Source: UBA1181 sp045617845 (GTDB lineage Bacteria > Bacteroidota > Bacteroidia > Bacteroidales > Paludibacteraceae). Taken from it: DNA of 59,164 nucleotides. The stretch spans positions 1 through 59,164 of the forward strand of contig JAZLJL010000039.1 of the NCBI GenBank assembly GCA_045617845.1. Reading direction: 5' to 3'. The notes under the pieces are model-generated. The model saw only the letters and a program-made list of their open reading frames with translations. It was not told where the DNA came from and searched no databases. Numbering within the stretch: position 1 is the first letter of the stretch; each line of letters opens with the position of its first letter. The position numbers and the translations under genes are program-made. This document shows positions 17,180-25,896 of this stretch, in pieces.

Positions 17180-17761
17180 TCACTTTTTCTTTTTCTTTTT
17201 TGACGAAGTCTGGACCTGAGTGGTCAGAAGGTCTTTGCAGTCCTCCAGTTGCACCTCGTCGGCAGACAAGCGGATGTCGCCCCTCGACATATCACGCAAG
17301 TCATCAAATATTTTCTGGTCAACCACACCATCCTTATTGTACATGATGTAGCATTTCTTCATATAATTCGCGATGAAGAGGGAGAGTTCCTGTTTCTCCT
17401 CAGGGTCAGTCAAGGAGGATGCCTTCTCAATCATTCCCTGAATAAGTTTCCCGTAATGTCTGTAACGGATGTTCCAAGGGGAAGAGTATTCCACTTTGTC
17501 AGGGTAGGTGTTAAGGCTTTCTCTTTTCACGATCTCATAAGGATAATCAATGTCGAGTTTGAAGTCGGCCATTATCGCGAGATGGTCCCAAAGCAAATGC
17601 TTAAATTCGGTCAAATCCCTTAATTGAGGGAAAAGATTTCCCATTGTGGCGACGATGGAGTATGCGCAATCCGTACGCTCGGCGCGGTCCTCAATCGTCA
17701 AACAATAATCCACCATGTTTTGTATGTTCCTGCCATATTCAGGCAAAACAAGGCGTTTCAT
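17180..17761 (-). CDS. DUF4290 family protein
   Basis: About 193 residues from the ATG at 17761; an in-frame ATG at 17779 would add six residues. Recognised by the LPEYGRNIQNMVDYCLTI opening and the LWDHLAIMADF segment of this Bacteroidota family of unknown function. Mostly helical, no signal peptide, ending in a run of six lysines. It is the first gene of the murA-PBP1A cluster; its location ahead of murA suggests an envelope-related role, as inference. Confidence 0.85.
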   Translation of the reverse strand: MKRLVLPEYGRNIQNMVDYCLTIEDRAERTDCAYSIVATMGNLFPQLRDLTEFKHLLWDHLAIMADFKLDIDYPYEIVKRESLNTYPDKVEYSSPWNIRYRHYGKLIQGMIEKASSLTDPEEKQELSLFIANYMKKCYIMYNKDGVVDQKIFDDLRDMSRGDIRLSADEVQLEDCKDLLTTQVQTSSKKKKKK

Positions 17762-17812
17762 TTTTGTGTTATATATCATACTTTAAAAATTAACTATCAA
17801 ATTTCAATGAAA

Positions 17813-17835
17813 TGGAACCCAAACGCAGGGTTCCA
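17813..17835 (-). promoter_or_regulatory. Leader hairpin before the DUF4290-murA cluster
   Basis: Perfect 8-bp stem TGGAACCC / GGGTTCCA with a 7-base loop, inside the predicted leader between the -7 box (17862-17869) and the start codon. There is no T-run next to it, so it is not a terminator; it may protect the mRNA or bind a factor. Confidence 0.4.
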
Positions 17836-17861
17836 TCGGCCGAGACTTCAGCCAATCAATG

Positions 17862-17869
17862 CAAAGGTA
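17862..17869 (-). promoter_or_regulatory. Putative promoter (-7 box) of the DUF4290-murA cluster
   Basis: Minus-strand TACCTTTG followed by GCATTG matches TAnnTTTG. No exact TTTG is present at the -33 position. Confidence 0.5.
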
Positions 17870-17954
17870 CAATTTTTTTACATATTGAAGGAATTTTTAT
17901 TTATATATTAAAAATAAATAGTCCATCTTTCTCTGTTTTTAGTACCCTTTTCAC

Positions 17955-17962
17955 TATTTTTG
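17955..17962 (+). promoter_or_regulatory. Putative promoter (-7 box) of apbE-HTCS 2-terC
   Basis: TATTTTTG matches TAnnTTTG 30 bp upstream of the apbE start. It is divergent from the murA cluster promoter. Confidence 0.45.
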
Positions 17963-17991
17963 TACAAAAACAAAAAAAGGGATAACCCATC

Positions 17992-19062
17992 ATGCAAAAT
18001 ACAAACTTGCGGAAACCAGTTAAATTCATTTTGTGGGCGGTGACAATGGTAACCGCCATCCTTCTCATCAGGAACTGCCAAACCTCCCAACCCAGCACCA
18101 GCAAGGGACAAGAATACTACTCCATCACAGGCGGAGTGCACGGCACCTATTACACCATCAAATACGCCACAGAAGCCGACACGATCGACGCGGAGGAACT
18201 CCAAGCCTGTTTCGAAGCCTTCGACCAATCCCTTTCCACATTTAAGGAGACTTCGGTCATCTCACGCATCAACAGAAACGCCCCGGACGTGGTGCCGGAC
18301 TCCTTCTTCATCACAGTGTTCAACAAAGGCATGGAGATCTCTCGACTGACAGACGGCGCGTTCGACATGACCGTGGCTCCGCTCGTGAACCTTTGGGGCT
18401 TCGGATTCAAGAAGAGCGAAAACGTGACCGACGAACATGTGAAGGAGATCCTCCAACACGTAGGCTACGAAAAAGTGAAGTTGGAAAATGGAAGAATCGT
18501 CAAGACTGATACTGCGCTCATGCTGGACGCCGCCGCAATCGCCAAGGGTTATTCGTGCGACGTCATCGCCCAATTCCTTCAAAGCAAGGGATACGAAAAC
18601 TACATGGTCGAAATCGGAGGAGAGGTCGTCACCCACGGTGTAAACCCCAAAGGCGAGCTCTGGCGCATAGGCATCTCCAAACCAACCGACGACAATAACG
18701 TGGACAATCCGGAACTGCAGGCCTCCGTCTCGATAGGTGACATCGGAACAGCCACTTCGGGCAACTACCGCCAATTCTATTATAAAGACGGCAAACGTTT
18801 TTCCCACACGGTAAATCCCCACACTGGTTATCCTGTCGAGCACAACCTCTTGAGCGCCACCGTGTTCGCGGAGAACTGCATGACAGCGGACGCTCTCGCC
18901 ACCGCATTCATGGTGATGGGCCTCGAAAAAGCGAAGGAATACGTGGAAAAACAAGAATCCAAAGTCACCGCCTACTTCATCTACGCGGACGACGAAAACA
19001 ACATCCGGACATTGACCGTAGGTCCAGACAAAGATAAATTCGACATTCAAGAACTACAATAA
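17992..19062 (+). CDS. apbE: FAD:protein FMN transferase (ApbE)
   Basis: A 356-residue periplasmic enzyme that attaches FMN through a phosphoester to Thr/Ser of target proteins, for example Na+-NQR or Rnf subunits and flavinylated redox proteins. An N-terminal hydrophobic segment is followed by Cys29 (LLIRNC), an imperfect lipobox, so it may be a lipoprotein. Family motifs include TFKETSVISRIN, GAFDMTVAPLVNLWGFG, DAAAIAKGYSCD, EIGGEV, GTATSGNYR and HTVNPHTGYP; the last holds the usual metal/FAD-binding residues. It is followed after only 6 bp by HTCS 2, so they are co-transcribed. No flavinylation target is visible in the window. Confidence 0.93.
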   Translation: MQNTNLRKPVKFILWAVTMVTAILLIRNCQTSQPSTSKGQEYYSITGGVHGTYYTIKYATEADTIDAEELQACFEAFDQSLSTFKETSVISRINRNAPDVVPDSFFITVFNKGMEISRLTDGAFDMTVAPLVNLWGFGFKKSENVTDEHVKEILQHVGYEKVKLENGRIVKTDTALMLDAAAIAKGYSCDVIAQFLQSKGYENYMVEIGGEVVTHGVNPKGELWRIGISKPTDDNNVDNPELQASVSIGDIGTATSGNYRQFYYKDGKRFSHTVNPHTGYPVEHNLLSATVFAENCMTADALATAFMVMGLEKAKEYVEKQESKVTAYFIYADDENNIRTLTVGPDKDKFDIQELQ

Positions 19063-19068
19063 AGCCCC

Positions 19069-22000
19069 ATGAATAGCAAAAGATTTCTGACGACCATACT
19101 CATTTGCGTCACCCACCTGCTAGCCTCCGCGCAGATGGGCATAAGGATCTCTAACTATTCCACGGAAAACGGACTCTCCCAAAACAATGTCACGGACATT
19201 ATGAAAGGGCACTCCGGGTTCATCTGGGCGACAACCCTTGACGGACTAAGCAGATTCGACGGATACGATTTCAAAAATTACAAAGCCAGTTCAAAAGACC
19301 TCGCCAGAAGCATCAGCAACCAGTTCGTCTCCATCCGTCAGGACCAGTTCCACCACTTATGGATCCTCAACGACATCGGGCAAGTCCTTCGCTTCAATCC
19401 GATGGACGAGTGTTTTACGCTCTACCCCTCCGCCGAAACGAACAAAGGAGACAACTACTTCGCAGCGACGGAATTGGTACAACTATCCCCTACCGAGCTA
19501 TGGATGATAGGCTCCGGTGACAACGGCGCCATGCGAATCGAAATAGACTCCACCGCCACGCCTCACATCCAACACATCTGCGGGAACACGGAAGAGCGCC
19601 CTGGCGTCAAAGTCAACAGCGTATTCATGGAAAGAAATGGGCAGGAATGGATTCTCACGGAGCAGGGAGCCTCCACCATCACCCAGACAGACTCAACCAT
19701 CAATCTGAAGCCCATCACCTTGACGGACAGCCTCGCCGCCTTCCATATGGTAGAGACAGACCAAGAATTGCTCATCTCCGCATCCGACGGAAAAATCATC
19801 GTATATGACAAAACGAAAAAAAGATTTTCTACTATTCCAATCGACGGCAACGGGACAGAAATCTCCCAGATTTTCCTGTTGGACGATTCCCACTTCTGCA
19901 CCATCAGCGACGAACGGAAAATACAGATAACCGACCTCAAAGATTGGTCTGCCACCAAAAAGCAATCGCTGGACGGCGACATCGAAAAGATATGGCAGGA
20001 TAAAGAGAAAAACGTTTTTATCAAATTAAAAAACAAGAATGTACTCTACGAAGTGGACGCCAAACGTCTCTCCATACGGGAGAACAGCCTCAACGCCTCC
20101 TCCAATTCCGCCATCTTGACCGACACGATGGGAGTATCCTGGACGGCCGAAATCAATGCGGGCATACGCAAAACCGTCAACTTCAACGGACCTCTCGGAT
20201 TGGACAAGAAACAGACCTCTCTCCACACAGCCATCCTCAGCGAAACTAAAACCTTGTTCGAGGACGACGCCAGAAGGCTTTGGGTCGCCACGGAAGACGG
20301 CGCACTCCGTCTCTACGATTCGGAGAACAAGCTTTTGGGCTTCATCGACCAAAGGGGGAACGTCTCTGCGGTGAAAAACCTATTCGGCAACATTTCCGCC
20401 ATCTACCAAAACCGTAGTGGTGACATCTGGATCGCCACGGACAAGGCCATCCTAAAACTCATCGAACAGGGGAAGAACCAATTCTCCATCTCCGAATGCA
20501 AGGTTACGGAACCGGACTACCAACCCCTTTCGCACTACTTCTCTTCCATTCTGGAAGACTCCAAAGGACATCTTTGGCTCGCTTCCCCCAATGGGGGCCT
20601 TCACCTACTGCTCAAAACGGAGAACGGCTACAGATTCATCCACAAGGAGAACCTCTTCAAGTTCAACTACCCGCCAACCGTCGAGAAATCGCACTCAATC
20701 ATAGAAGACAAGAACGGAAACATATGGCTAGGCTCCAGCGAAGGCCTGACCATCTTCTCGCCGGAATTCTCCAGCCCGGAAGAAATCCGTTTCTTCTTCT
20801 ACAACACGGAAAACACAAACCTGACTAACAGTTGCATCTACGATATTTTCCAAGGCGAAGACGGCACAGTCTGGCTCGCATCATTCGGCGGAGGGCTCTT
20901 TAAACTCAAAGGAGAGTTCGTCCTTTTCCAAACACCGGAATTCGAGTCATTCAGCCACACAGAGAACCGGTTCCCTTCCGACCTGTTATACGACATCGTG
21001 GATGACGCCCAAGAAAACATATGGATACTCACGGAGGAGTCCATCATCAAATTCAACCCTAAGGAGGAACAATCGGAATGCTTCAGCCAAGTCCAGAGCT
21101 TCAGATGCTCCGACAATTCCAACAAAAGATTGGTAAGACGCCATTCCGGCATAATCTCTACCGCCACCAACACAGGCTTCTTCTCCTTTAATCCTCAGGA
21201 CGCGAAGCCAGACGACTATTCCCCGGAAATCGTATTCACCAGATTCCTCCTCTTTAACAAAGAGCAGGATATACACGACAAGAATTCCGTCGTGAACGTC
21301 ACAGCCAACTACCTTAACGAAATCACGCTTAAACACAACCAATCCGTATTCTCTATAGGATATGCCGCCTTGGACTACAGATTCCCGGAGCATACCCAAT
21401 ACGCTTACAAGCTTGAGCCATTCGAGGAAGAGTGGAACTACGTGGGCAACCAACGGCTCGCCACCTACACTAACCTGCCGCAGGGAGAATACAACTTCCT
21501 CGTCAAATCGACCAACAGCGACGGTATCTGGTACGACAACATCAAAGAACTAAAAATCATCGTCCTGCCTTCCTTCTGGGAAACAGGTTGGGCTTACCTA
21601 ATCTATGCCCTCATCATCATCCTAATCATCCTCGGCTCCGCATCCATCTACCGATCCAAAACAAAGATGAAGATGGAGCAGGAGATGTCAGACTCCAAAC
21701 TGCAGTTCTTCACAGACATCTCGCATGAGCTGCGTACTCCGCTCACACTCATCAACGCCCCATTGGAGAACGTGCTGGAAAACGGAACCCTCAGACCCGA
21801 AGACCGCGAGCAACTGGAGGTGGTAAGGACCAACACGAACAGAATGCTGCGCATGATGAACCAAATCATGGACTTCAGAAAAATACAGAGCAACAAGATG
21901 CGCCTAAGGCTGGAGCAGACCCCTATCGGCGAATTTGTCTCTTCCTGCAGCTCCACGTTCCTCAAATTAGCGGACAACAGGAAAATCACCTTCACCGTAA

Positions 22001-23292
22001 AAGACGAAACGAACGGCGCGACCTTCTGGGTGGACCGGAACAAAATAGACACCATCATATTCAACCTGCTCTCCAACGCCTTCAAGTTCACACCTGACGG
22101 CAACGAAGTCGCCGTGCGGACCTACCTGGATGACGGAGAAGGCATCATCGAAGTGGCCGACAAAGGCTGCGGCATGCCGAAAGACAAACTCTCCATCATC
22201 TTCGACCGTTACACGACACTACAAGACTACTCGCTCACGAAACAGAGCGGGACAGGCATCGGTCTATCCCTCGTCAAAGAGATTGTGGAATTGCACAAGG
22301 CATCCGTGGTGGTCGACAGCGAGCCTAACGTCGGAACCACCTTCACCATCAGGCTAAAGCCGGGCATAGACCACTTCGACGACTCGGTGGACATCGTCAT
22401 CAACGACGAAACACAAAGCTCCCCAAACACTTCGGACCAATATTCAGAAAACAAGAACCAATCGGACGGTGGGGCGCAAGGACGCACCAAACTGCTAATC
22501 GTGGAAGACAACGAGCAACTCCGCACATTCCTGCACTCGGTGCTGGGGAAACGCTTCGCCATCACCGAAGCCGAGAACGGAGCGAAAGGGTTGGAATCCG
22601 CCCAGAAAGAGCTTCCGGACTTCATCCTCACCGACATCATGATGCCAGTCATGGATGGTGTGGAAATGACAAAAAGACTAAGGGAAAACGAAGAGACCTC
22701 TCACATCCCTATCATCCTGCTCACCGCCAAGACCGACATGCAAAGCAAAATCGAATGTCTGAAGATCGGGGCGAACGACTACATCACCAAGCCTTTCAGC
22801 ATGGCATACCTGGAGGCCCGCATAGACAATATCCTTGTCGAGAGGAAAAAATGGCAGGAGAAATACAAAAGCGCCCTCATCGGCGAACGCCTCAGCGGAA
22901 ACTCCAAGACGGAAGAGTGCGACAACATCAGCCAAGAACCGTTGGAAAGCAAAGACGACGCCTTCATGCGCTCCATAGTAGAGATCATAAACCAAAACAT
23001 GGACAACAGCGAGTTCTCCGTGGAAGACCTCCAAGACGCCCTAAAGATTGGCAAATGGAACCTCACCTCGAAAGTCAAGGCACTCGTCGGACTCACACCG
23101 ATGGAATTCATCAGGGAGACAAGGCTCGCCCATGCGGCCGAATTAATAGACAACAGCGACTACAACATGACCCAAATCACCTACATGATCGGCATGTCAG
23201 ACTCCAGGTACTTCAGCCGCTGCTTCAAACAAAAATATGGAGTCACACCAACTGAATATAAAAACAGAAAAAATAATAACAATAGCTTATGA
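19069..23292 (+). CDS. Hybrid two-component system regulator (HTCS 2)
   Basis: A 1407-residue one-protein sensor and transcription factor. The signal peptide (about 1-22) leads into a Reg_prop beta-propeller (SGFIWATTLDGLSRFDG and many GDIWIAT-like repeats). A Y_Y_Y domain (about 740-835) and one transmembrane helix (about 845-865) follow. The kinase part has His886 in SHELRTP, then NLLSNAFKF, DKGCGMP and GTGIGLSL boxes. The receiver has Asp1189 (LTDIMMP) and the AraC-type HTH occupies about 1299-1400. It lies between apbE (6 bp) and terC (ATGA overlap), an unusual place for a regulator whose relatives usually control polysaccharide utilisation. Its ligand is unknown. Confidence 0.95.
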   Translation: MNSKRFLTTILICVTHLLASAQMGIRISNYSTENGLSQNNVTDIMKGHSGFIWATTLDGLSRFDGYDFKNYKASSKDLARSISNQFVSIRQDQFHHLWILNDIGQVLRFNPMDECFTLYPSAETNKGDNYFAATELVQLSPTELWMIGSGDNGAMRIEIDSTATPHIQHICGNTEERPGVKVNSVFMERNGQEWILTEQGASTITQTDSTINLKPITLTDSLAAFHMVETDQELLISASDGKIIVYDKTKKRFSTIPIDGNGTEISQIFLLDDSHFCTISDERKIQITDLKDWSATKKQSLDGDIEKIWQDKEKNVFIKLKNKNVLYEVDAKRLSIRENSLNASSNSAILTDTMGVSWTAEINAGIRKTVNFNGPLGLDKKQTSLHTAILSETKTLFEDDARRLWVATEDGALRLYDSENKLLGFIDQRGNVSAVKNLFGNISAIYQNRSGDIWIATDKAILKLIEQGKNQFSISECKVTEPDYQPLSHYFSSILEDSKGHLWLASPNGGLHLLLKTENGYRFIHKENLFKFNYPPTVEKSHSIIEDKNGNIWLGSSEGLTIFSPEFSSPEEIRFFFYNTENTNLTNSCIYDIFQGEDGTVWLASFGGGLFKLKGEFVLFQTPEFESFSHTENRFPSDLLYDIVDDAQENIWILTEESIIKFNPKEEQSECFSQVQSFRCSDNSNKRLVRRHSGIISTATNTGFFSFNPQDAKPDDYSPEIVFTRFLLFNKEQDIHDKNSVVNVTANYLNEITLKHNQSVFSIGYAALDYRFPEHTQYAYKLEPFEEEWNYVGNQRLATYTNLPQGEYNFLVKSTNSDGIWYDNIKELKIIVLPSFWETGWAYLIYALIIILIILGSASIYRSKTKMKMEQEMSDSKLQFFTDISHELRTPLTLINAPLENVLENGTLRPEDREQLEVVRTNTNRMLRMMNQIMDFRKIQSNKMRLRLEQTPIGEFVSSCSSTFLKLADNRKITFTVKDETNGATFWVDRNKIDTIIFNLLSNAFKFTPDGNEVAVRTYLDDGEGIIEVADKGCGMPKDKLSIIFDRYTTLQDYSLTKQSGTGIGLSLVKEIVELHKASVVVDSEPNVGTTFTIRLKPGIDHFDDSVDIVINDETQSSPNTSDQYSENKNQSDGGAQGRTKLLIVEDNEQLRTFLHSVLGKRFAITEAENGAKGLESAQKELPDFILTDIMMPVMDGVEMTKRLRENEETSHIPIILLTAKTDMQSKIECLKIGANDYITKPFSMAYLEARIDNILVERKKWQEKYKSALIGERLSGNSKTEECDNISQEPLESKDDAFMRSIVEIINQNMDNSEFSVEDLQDALKIGKWNLTSKVKALVGLTPMEFIRETRLAHAAELIDNSDYNMTQITYMIGMSDSRYFSRCFKQKYGVTPTEYKNRKNNNNSL

Positions 23293-24338
23293 ACATCTAT
23301 GACTACGCGTCCTTCGGGGCATTTTTACTAATCATCTCCTTCCTCCTTGCGCTGGACCTTGGCGTTTTCCACAAAGACGACCATGTGGTCTCATTCAAGG
23401 GATCCATGACCTGGACCTGCATATGGGTCGCCGTCGCCATGCTTTTCGGTGGCGTCATCTACTTCTTCGGAGAATATATCCACGGAATCGATTCGATGGA
23501 GGGGCTCGTCAACATCAATGAACTACATGGGCACCAACTGAAACTTGACCCGCAGCAAGGGCTGGACTTCAATCTCCTCCTCTACCGCAAAGCGCTCACC
23601 TTGGAATACTTCTCCGGCTACGTAATCGAAGAGATGCTCTCCGTGGACAATATCTTCGTGATGATCATGATCTTCATGAGTTTCGGTGTCGAAAAGAAAT
23701 ACTACCACAGGGTTTTGTTCTGGGGTATCATCGGCGCCATCGTCCTTCGTTTCTCATTCATCTTCCTATGTTCGGCGCTCATCCAACGTTTCTCATGGGT
23801 TCTGGCCGTTTTCGGAGGTCTGTTAATCATCTCGGGAGCCAAGATGCTCTTCGGTAAGGATGAGGACGAAAAGATCGACACGGAAAACCACCCGGTAGTG
23901 CGCTTCGCGGCAAAATATTTCAGACTGGACAAGAGCTACAAAGGGCACAACTTCTTTGTGCGTAACGAAGGGAAACTCTTCGTCACCACCCTATTCCTCG
24001 TGCTATTGGTCATCGAATTCTCCGACATACTCTTCGCCGTGGATTCCATCCCAGCGATCTTTTCCGTCACGAGGGACCCATATATCGTGTTCTTCTCGAA
24101 CATCTTCGCTATCATGGGACTCCGATCCCTCTTCTTTATGCTCAGCAATGTCATGAACATGTTCTGCAGGCTGAAAACAGGCTTAGGTATCCTTTTAGCT
24201 TTCATCGGTGTGAAAATGATACTCAACACCTTCTGGGGAATCGAAATCGGTCCGGGGCAATCACTTCTAATAATCTTAGGAATCCTTGCGCTTAGCATCA
24301 TTGCATCGATTCTGTTTCCCGTCAAAAAGGAAGAATAG
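23289..24338 (+). CDS. TerC family integral membrane protein
   Basis: A 349-residue membrane protein with eight to nine predicted helices, of the TerC/Alx family linked to metal (notably manganese) export, tellurite resistance and envelope metal supply. Typical features are ALDLGVFHK in the first helix, EEMLSVDNIFVMIMIF, and EFSDILFAVDSIPAIF, with the conserved acidic residues inside the membrane. The start codon overlaps the HTCS 2 stop (ATGA), showing tight coupling. A strong bidirectional terminator follows. Transport of a metal is an inference from the family. Confidence 0.92.
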   Translation: MNIYDYASFGAFLLIISFLLALDLGVFHKDDHVVSFKGSMTWTCIWVAVAMLFGGVIYFFGEYIHGIDSMEGLVNINELHGHQLKLDPQQGLDFNLLLYRKALTLEYFSGYVIEEMLSVDNIFVMIMIFMSFGVEKKYYHRVLFWGIIGAIVLRFSFIFLCSALIQRFSWVLAVFGGLLIISGAKMLFGKDEDEKIDTENHPVVRFAAKYFRLDKSYKGHNFFVRNEGKLFVTTLFLVLLVIEFSDILFAVDSIPAIFSVTRDPYIVFFSNIFAIMGLRSLFFMLSNVMNMFCRLKTGLGILLAFIGVKMILNTFWGIEIGPGQSLLIILGILALSIIASILFPVKKEE

Positions 24339-24360
24339 AGAAATCAACGAATGTATTCGA

Positions 24361-24399
24361 AAAAAAGTCCGGACGTCCATAAATCGTCCGGACTTTTTT
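24361..24399. terminator. Bidirectional intrinsic terminator between terC and the lipoprotein gene
   Basis: A 15-bp perfect stem (AAAAAAGTCCGGACG and its complement) with a 9-base loop and A/T runs on both sides, between convergent genes. Confidence 0.9.
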
Positions 24400-24425
24400 A
24401 TAAGGAAACACAATCAAACTCGGAA

Positions 24426-24983
24426 TCAACCCATCGTGAACAATCCAAGTTGCAACGTCCTCTTGTTATCCTTGAGTTTATCGACCGACACACCAATAGA
24501 TGTCTTGATACTGAAATCCATAAAATAATTACTGAAGGCAACATCCGACTCCGTTTTCACAGTCTTACTTTTCGCGAAATAGATCAAATCGACTTTATCC
24601 GTATACCTCTCAGAAAGGACAGACTCAAAAGAGTCCTTAAGATGAGCAGTGACAAGAACCTTAACAGGACGGTCGGTTATTTTTTTAGTGGCAAGAACAC
24701 CCAACACATCATACTCTGAACCATTTACGAAGGCCGTCCTCTTCTCCGCTCCGGAGAAATCAACAAATTCGCTTATCGTATGTCCGTTGATGTCATATGT
24801 CACCTTGATGTCATAGAGATCCAGCAACGTCTGGTTCACAAGAATCTCGGATACAAAAATGTTATCGGACCATTCTATCCTATTATGTCGGTTAGACACT
24901 ACACTTTCATCATCGTCGTCTTCACAAGAGACAAACATAGGCAAGCACAAAGCAGCCCACACGCACATCAATATTTTTTCCAT
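24426..24983 (-). CDS. Putative lipoprotein, 185 residues
   Basis: The N-terminus ends in a lipobox-like MFVSC, with Cys20 followed by an acidic run (EDDDDE), an arrangement that in Bacteroidota often marks surface-exposed lipoproteins. The rest is predicted beta-rich, with no recognised domain. It converges on terC and has no close partner gene. Confidence 0.7.
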   Translation of the reverse strand: MEKILMCVWAALCLPMFVSCEDDDDESVVSNRHNRIEWSDNIFVSEILVNQTLLDLYDIKVTYDINGHTISEFVDFSGAEKRTAFVNGSEYDVLGVLATKKITDRPVKVLVTAHLKDSFESVLSERYTDKVDLIYFAKSKTVKTESDVAFSNYFMDFSIKTSIGVSVDKLKDNKRTLQLGLFTMG

Positions 24984-25109
24984 AACGCAAATCGTTTAAA
25001 AGTTTAACAAGAGCGAAGATAGAGATATCGCACAAGACGAGGTAACGATATAGATTGTATTTTTCTATAGGATCAATCGGTAATATAAATCATATCAGGT
25101 AGTATATAG

Positions 25110-25144
25110 AAAAAAAACGGAACAGCCAACGACTAGCTGTTCCG
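25110..25144 (-). terminator. Intrinsic terminator of the DUF805 gene
   Basis: Nine-bp stem CGGAACAGC / GCTGTTCCG with a 9-base loop (25118-25144), followed on the minus strand by eight T (25110-25117). Confidence 0.85.
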
Positions 25145-25166
25145 GTAATATGAGGTTGAAGATAAA

Positions 25167-25523
25167 TTATGCCTCTACAGCCTTTGGATCTGGACCGTAT
25201 TGGTTATCACCCTTATCGCCAGCCTTAGCACACCAAATGATGAAAATGATGCCACCGATTAAAGGAATTAAAGAAATAAGAATATAGATTCCCTTCTTGT
25301 TGATGTCATGCAAGCGACGAACGCTAACTGCGAGAGACGGCAAAAAAACCGCCAAATAATATACATAAGCAACCATTGCCAAGTCTGGGGAAATCAAGGC
25401 AAGCACAAAAGAAATAAGCCAACCAATAATGCCGTTTATCAAAGTAAACATCCAAAACTCTTTTCTTCTAGCACGACCATTAAAATTCGCATAATTTTTC
25501 AAGCATTTAATAAACCATTCCAT
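25167..25523 (-). CDS. DUF805 family membrane protein
   Basis: A 118-residue inner-membrane protein of the DUF805 (YhaH-like) family, shown by FNGRARRKEFWMF at the start, three or four hydrophobic helices and the SVRRLHDINKKG loop. The C-terminus GDKGDNQYGPDP is also typical. Function of the family is not established. Single gene with its own terminator. Confidence 0.9.
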   Translation of the reverse strand: MEWFIKCLKNYANFNGRARRKEFWMFTLINGIIGWLISFVLALISPDLAMVAYVYYLAVFLPSLAVSVRRLHDINKKGIYILISLIPLIGGIIFIIWCAKAGDKGDNQYGPDPKAVEA

Positions 25524-25896
25524 AACTTCTAATAAAATTTTAAGTTAAACATTAATTATTATAAAAATATAAAAGCCAATTTTCTCACACCACACGTCAT
25601 CACCTAGCCCAACATACCCAAGGCAGGAAACGTATGCAACAACAAAAGGGAAACAAAATGAACTGTGGAACACACAACATTACACTGAATCGCCCTAGTA
25701 TCGTATGACAAATATAAACAAAAAACAAAGTACTGCCATAAAACCCAACATTTATTTTCTGTTTTTTTTCACACGCCCAAAACATGAATCGTCAAGGGAA
25801 GACACCCGACAAAAAAGGGAAGCGCAAAAACATGCGCCTCCCGAATCCTTAAAAAGTAAGAATCAATTCCTTAACTCTTAATTCTTAACTCTTAAC
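25524..25896. other. 373-bp gene-free stretch
   Basis: Contains an AT-rich leader for the DUF805 gene, the manC terminator (25810-25842) and a run of imperfect TTAACTCTTAA-like direct repeats at 25868-25900 that covers the end of manC. No coding frame with family similarity is seen. Confidence 0.5.
25810..25842 (-). terminator. Intrinsic terminator of manC
   Basis: Stem GGGA-GCGCA / TGCGC-TCCC with one mismatch and a short loop (25817-25842), followed on the minus strand by a T run (25810-25816). Confidence 0.75.
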
